A stretch of DNA of 64,000 bases, from positions 10,602,001-10,666,000 of the forward strand of contig CAVNZM010000008.1 of assembly GCA_963693365.1 (NCBI GenBank). Direction: 5' to 3'. The notes under the pieces were generated by a model. It did not search any database. It was not told where the DNA came from and worked only from the letters and a program-made list of their open reading frames with translations. Positions 57,239 to 64,000 of the stretch are shown one piece after another. Both the position numbers and the translations under genes were made by a program. The DNA comes from Amoebidium appalachense. Lineage: Eukaryota; Ichthyosporea. How positions within the stretch are numbered: position 1 is the first letter of the stretch; every line of letters begins with the position of its first letter.

Positions 57239-58081
57239 ACTGCGGATTGTAAAGATCCGGCACATCTAAACCAAGAGGCATGAACTTCAAAAGGGGCCAT
57301 AACAACATAAAAAAAAAAAAAGTAAAAATGGAACACTCACCCAAAGAGCAAAAGGCCGTCAACATCCTGGGAGAGTTCAAGACCGAGCCCAATACTATGG
57401 GGAGAGTCGGGGCCGAGGTAGGTCTGATAGACTTTTTCGCATCGGGAAAGATATTCAATGTCAATGCTGTCCGCTGGTTGTGATTTTCCTGCTACCAGGT
57501 CTTCTATTCCCTCCCACAGTAACACCAGTTCCTCTGCGTATTCATGTTTCAGGAACGTTACGAATGAGGCATGGTGCTCACTGTTGTCTTGAAGGAAGCG
57601 CCTAACACCGACTGTGCCTGGTCTGCCTGGGAAAGGGAAGTATTGCGTTAGAAGGGCAGAATGACACCAAGAAGAAGAAAGGCCTTATGGTTACTTGGTC
57701 AGGCTCAGGCCGAATGCAAGAAATAACGTGAACACAGACAAGATGCATATTAGAATATTTATTCTTATCATGCACCACAAAAATATACGGTCCACACTCA
57801 TAGAAGATCATACCTGATAGTAAGAGGTCCGAGTTCGAGGTTTGAGGCGAGGGTCCCACAAAGCTGGAGCTAGAGATAGTGCTTGCCGAGTTACTACCCG
57901 TGCTAGAAATAGTGAACTTGCTCATGAGTTTTCTCTTCATCATAGCAGCCGCTCGGCCTGGCCCTGCCATGTTCGTGCCTGATATTTTCTGTTGGCTGTC
58001 GATTTGGGAGGTGAATATTGTCCACTTCCTTGAGATGCTGGTGGTGGACTCTGTGCTTGGTGGGTCATCCACTTGCGCCAT
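55390..58081 (-). CDS. RGS-domain protein (three exons)
   Basis: Exons 57814-58081, 57341-57626 and 55390-56011 join in phase to about 391 residues, from ATG 58079-58081 to TGA 55390-55392. Residues 1-90 are serine/threonine-rich and probably unfolded. Exon 2 carries the first half of an RGS (regulator of G-protein signalling) domain: [34 protein letters not shown] and [13 protein letters not shown] match its helix pattern and the hallmark W-E residues. Exon 3 starts with an amphipathic stretch, [19 protein letters not shown], that could complete the bundle, then a basic, serine-rich tail. RGS proteins speed GTP hydrolysis by heterotrimeric G-alpha subunits; whether the catalytic contacts survive here cannot be judged by eye. 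A further exon inside the 1.3-kb second intron is possible. Confidence 0.75.
56022..56190 (-). mobile_element. Two poly(C)-tailed element ends, reversed, in RGS intron 2
   Basis: GGGTTTGAATGCGTCATAC, a G-run, then GGTTAGAATGTGTTACGGCG and another G-run. Each is only the last ~30-50 bases of the element plus its tail. They begin about 11 bases upstream (sense direction) of the exon 3 acceptor. Confidence 0.6.
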
Positions 58082-60883
58082 TTTTCGCTCGTGTTATTTC
58101 ACAAGACTGGACTTGTTGCTAATCTCTCCGGTGACTGTGCTTAGACGAGTGTGTGTGGTAGAATTTAGCTTAATCAGTTATTCATTATTCATTTCCCATC
58201 TTTCTGTAAATAATTTTGTAATGAAGGGTCTACAAGTAAACCCTATATTTGATAAAAGGAAACCCTTTTCTGCAGTCCCCGTGTCGGCCAAAAGATGGTT
58301 TAACACTTCACCGTTGTCCGCTACGTTAGCTGCCTCTTGATCAACATGCCTCCAACTACGACCAAGCCATCCACACAAAAAATTGTATTAGTATGCTCGA
58401 AGCTATCTTCAAAACTCTATATATCACTAAGATTCTTTGATAAGATTACGTTTACTTAGTGCCCCTTCTCAACAGAGTGTCCATGTCTCAGTTCCTTCAA
58501 TGTTCAAGTGTGTCCTGGTGCGAATCTCCCCAAACGTGTGACCAGGCCACACGATTTTCCATATATCCAGGGGGAGCCATGAAGGAATTTCGTAAAAAGT
58601 TTACACTGGAAACTTCTCTCACAGATGTAAGAGCGTACCTTGCCCTCCGTATAGTACAAGAAAGGTAAAGAAAAAACAAAAAAGGGTTTCAAGGCTTCTG
58701 TTTTCCATAGTCACCTGCCTAACACACATGTTTTCCAAAAAGTCAATAAAATAAATTCCTATGACCACGTGAAGTAGTACTACATGGCATTGGACATGCT
58801 ACAACAGGAAGTCTGGAGGGATCTACGGTGCGTTCTAATAGCCAATCAAAAACCATTACAGATTCTGATTGGTTAAAAGGCTCAAGTTGCAATTTTCAAA
58901 AAACGACCTAAAAGGAAAGGACACTACGAGAGGTTATAAATGAAGTAGAGAGAAAACGAAAACATACCTATAAATTTCAGTTAGAGTCAAGCTCTGATAT
59001 TAATGGTGTAAATGTGTTGATATATTGTGACGTTGAGAATGAGATGAATACATTTTACCGTCATCACTCGTGTGTACCAAAGGCGCTTTGGAATGTGATG
59101 TGCGCTCGGCCAATCAAATCCCACGTTATTATTAGCCTTGCACAGGCGGTTGAAAAAAAACTGAAGCCTTTTTCTTGCCAACTTGGCGAGCGCCGGGCCC
59201 GTGCTCTGTCCCGGCCGCCATACCAGCATGTATGGCTGCAAGCTGTATGAATGTGTCCTTGGAACATGCATATGAAGCCTGGGGTGTTGACATATTGGCT
59301 TGAGGGTGCGGGCAATAAACGCGGTATGATGTCGTTCAAACTTTGAAATACATGTACATCGCGAACTTACGAGCAGAGACTGTCGGACAACCGACGGGCA
59401 CCGACTTAGGTGGAGTGAAAATGCCTGTCGGTTGGCAAGTGACAAGAGGAAATGGCATATGGCGTGACTTCAACTATGCAAAATAGCAGGTTCGTGTATG
59501 GGATAAGAATATTCAGCAAAAATGGGAAGTTGGGCCTAGGGTCTACTAGGATATATTGTGGATCCAGGTGACGAGGCCGATTTTCAGATCTACATATGTA
59601 GAGAGACAGTCTCAGTGAAAGATCAACTGCCCTCCTAGTATACCGTAACGTACGTCGTAGTATGTGCCGTGATCACCAGCACGCAGAGCACGTGCCGCTA
59701 CACCGCTACGTCCAGGCGTTTGCCGTGAAAACCAATTATTGTGACGGCCCCCACGCTTCCACACGGCAGTAAAGTTCCAGGGAACTAATTAGCTCAATGT
59801 GCATCGATGAACGGTTGCAGGGTGCTCAAGAGGGTAACCAGTCCAGAAATAATTATTACTCGGGATGTGAAGACTCGGTGATGCCCAGTGTATGGACTCG
59901 CGTAAGTCAGTGGCTCCCCTCCCCTCCTGCATCCCCCTATACCGAGATCTTCGACCAAAATTTTCTTTCTCATTCTCAGATGAACATGCATATTCAGGTA
60001 GCTTATATCCAGGTTTAAAACTCTTATATATTACAGTATCAGGCCTCTCTGGGGACACATCTTCCTAGCAGGTATGAGCGACACGTGTACTATGAGGTAT
60101 CTGAGGTCCGGCCAAAAATTGTGCACCATATATGGCATCTACAAACTTGCAATGACCACTCGGAAACGCAGTAAAGAATCTTTGCCCTATATCGTGGGTA
60201 TATATTTGGTGTGCAGGACGTAAATTTCGAACTTCCCGCTCCCTCAACCAGGTCACCACCAAAAAAGAGGCGACGTACAGGCCTGCGCACATCCACACAC
60301 CACGTGACCCGCATCTGTGACTCATGCATGTGTACCGCACACACTTTGCACATGTTGCAACACGAATGGAAACCAATGCTTACGTGCATTGCACAGACAA
60401 ACATCAGAACAGAATGCTATGCAGAGTTCAGAATGCCCACGTTCTGAAGGTACGTGCCCCCTACCAGCGCACGATCACTGACAAGTCGGCCCTGGCTACC
60501 ACCTCAAAAGGTAGCTGCCAGAATTCGGATCTACAGCTGTTCGGCAACCTGGTAAACGAAGTGAGAAAGGGGGTTCCGTTTATTGCTACAATTAGTATAC
60601 CAGTACATACATTCTTCGTGGTGTTGGCTATAGTGTAACTATGAGATATCCCGTGAACGCACTATCCCTTATCCCCTCCACTCTACCCACGAGCACATGC
60701 GTGTTCAACCCGACTACCAATGTATCTTCTCATATGTAGGCCATTAAAAGAAACATCTGAATGTTTTTTTGGAGCGACTTCATGTGTTAGTCTACTCTGT
60801 GTATCCAACCAACAACAGTGATATTCATAGAGCGCGAAACAAGGTATCAAAGTGAATAAAGTATAGAAGATGTGATGTAGATC
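58082..60883. other. Spacer between RGS gene and SNF7 gene, mostly unassigned
   Basis: Mixed-composition DNA almost free of homopolymers. It includes a possible orphan exon (58483-58664) and a CCAAT inverted pair, GCCAATCAAA (about 58840) and CTGATTGGTT (about 58863). Frames near 59800-60020 and 60210-60640 do not resemble known proteins and have no splice support. Confidence 0.5.
58483..58664 (+). CDS. Orphan exon with UBX-like segment (tentative)
   Basis: From ATG 58483 the frame runs 60 codons to a donor-like AAG|GTAAAG. Its second half (TRFSIYPGGAMKEFRKKF then LETSLTDVRAYL) resembles the first strands of a UBX domain, which binds the p97/CDC48 ATPase. An acceptor-like CAACAG lies just before it at 58471-58476. 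No further exon in phase was found: the next AG downstream gives an immediate stop. It may be a gene fragment, part of a gene with distant exons, or chance. Confidence 0.3.
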
Positions 60884-63868
<2,985 letters not shown>

Positions 63869-64000
63869 CTGCACACACACACAACCATCATGTGTGATCA
63901 GGTGATATGCGGAAAAGATTTGTGTACAAAAGGGATGGGCTCGGCGGACGTGTGTGTGTGTGTGTGTGCGTGTGTGTGTCAATGCATGTGCCTGTATGAG
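63869..64000. other. SNF7 intron, right window edge
   Basis: (CA)n and (TG)n with mixed sequence; no exon seen. Confidence 0.5.

Noticed and set aside
60211-60447. 78-codon frame with a nuclear-signal-like PPKKRRR segment
   Set aside because: No domain, no coherent splice context and no neighbouring exon in phase.

Overview
The window is eukaryotic nuclear DNA from an intron-rich, probably unicellular organism. Its genes carry GT-AG introns and encode typical eukaryotic proteins: TIM8, an ESCRT-III SNF7/CHMP4 subunit, an RGS protein, F-box/LRR proteins, a Ras-superfamily protein, and an LCCL-domain multi-pass protein of a type I know mainly from fungi. An early-diverging fungus or another opisthokont protist would fit, but the sequence alone does not fix the taxon. 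The non-coding DNA is unusually simple: very long poly(C)/poly(G), poly(A)/poly(T) and (CA)n/(TG)n tracts cover much of the introns and spacers. Most long reading frames are therefore low-complexity artefacts. I rebuilt the genes by joining exons only where splice sites and codon phase agree.

Layout. 1-3059: four 3' exons of an unrecognised + strand gene among copies of a poly(C)-tailed repeat. 6301-8400 (-): intronless CPA2/KefB-type cation:proton antiporter. 10235-12612 (+): three-exon LCCL membrane protein. 12613-18705: repeat-rich spacer holding a palindromic TTCTGC array. 18706-22369 (+): F-box/leucine-rich protein whose first exon encodes only 20 residues. 26671-27430 (-): two-exon TIM8. 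28674-38637 (+): ten-exon F-box/LRR gene. 41247-44891 (-): inverted, inactivated copy of the 18.7 kb F-box gene. 45868-53017 (+): nine-exon Ras-like pseudo-GTPase that has lost its nucleotide-binding motifs. 55390-58081 (-): three-exon RGS-domain protein. 58483-58664 (+): a possible orphan UBX-like exon. 60884-63868 (-): last four exons of a SNF7/CHMP4 gene that starts beyond the right edge.

Genes are mostly arranged as divergent pairs: antiporter/LCCL, TIM8/F-box-LRR, F-box pseudogene/pseudo-GTPase. The neighbours do not form one pathway. They cover ion transport, mitochondrial import, ubiquitin-ligase substrate adaptors, G-protein signalling and membrane remodelling.

The most unusual observations are (1) an interspersed element of about 300 bp, present in both orientations, that ends in poly(C); (2) many introns that carry poly(C) on the sense strand within about 20 nt of the 5' splice site and use (CA)n as the tract before the 3' splice site; (3) two genes in which an exon edge with its splice signal has been tandemly copied into the adjacent intron; and (4) the pseudo-GTPase itself.
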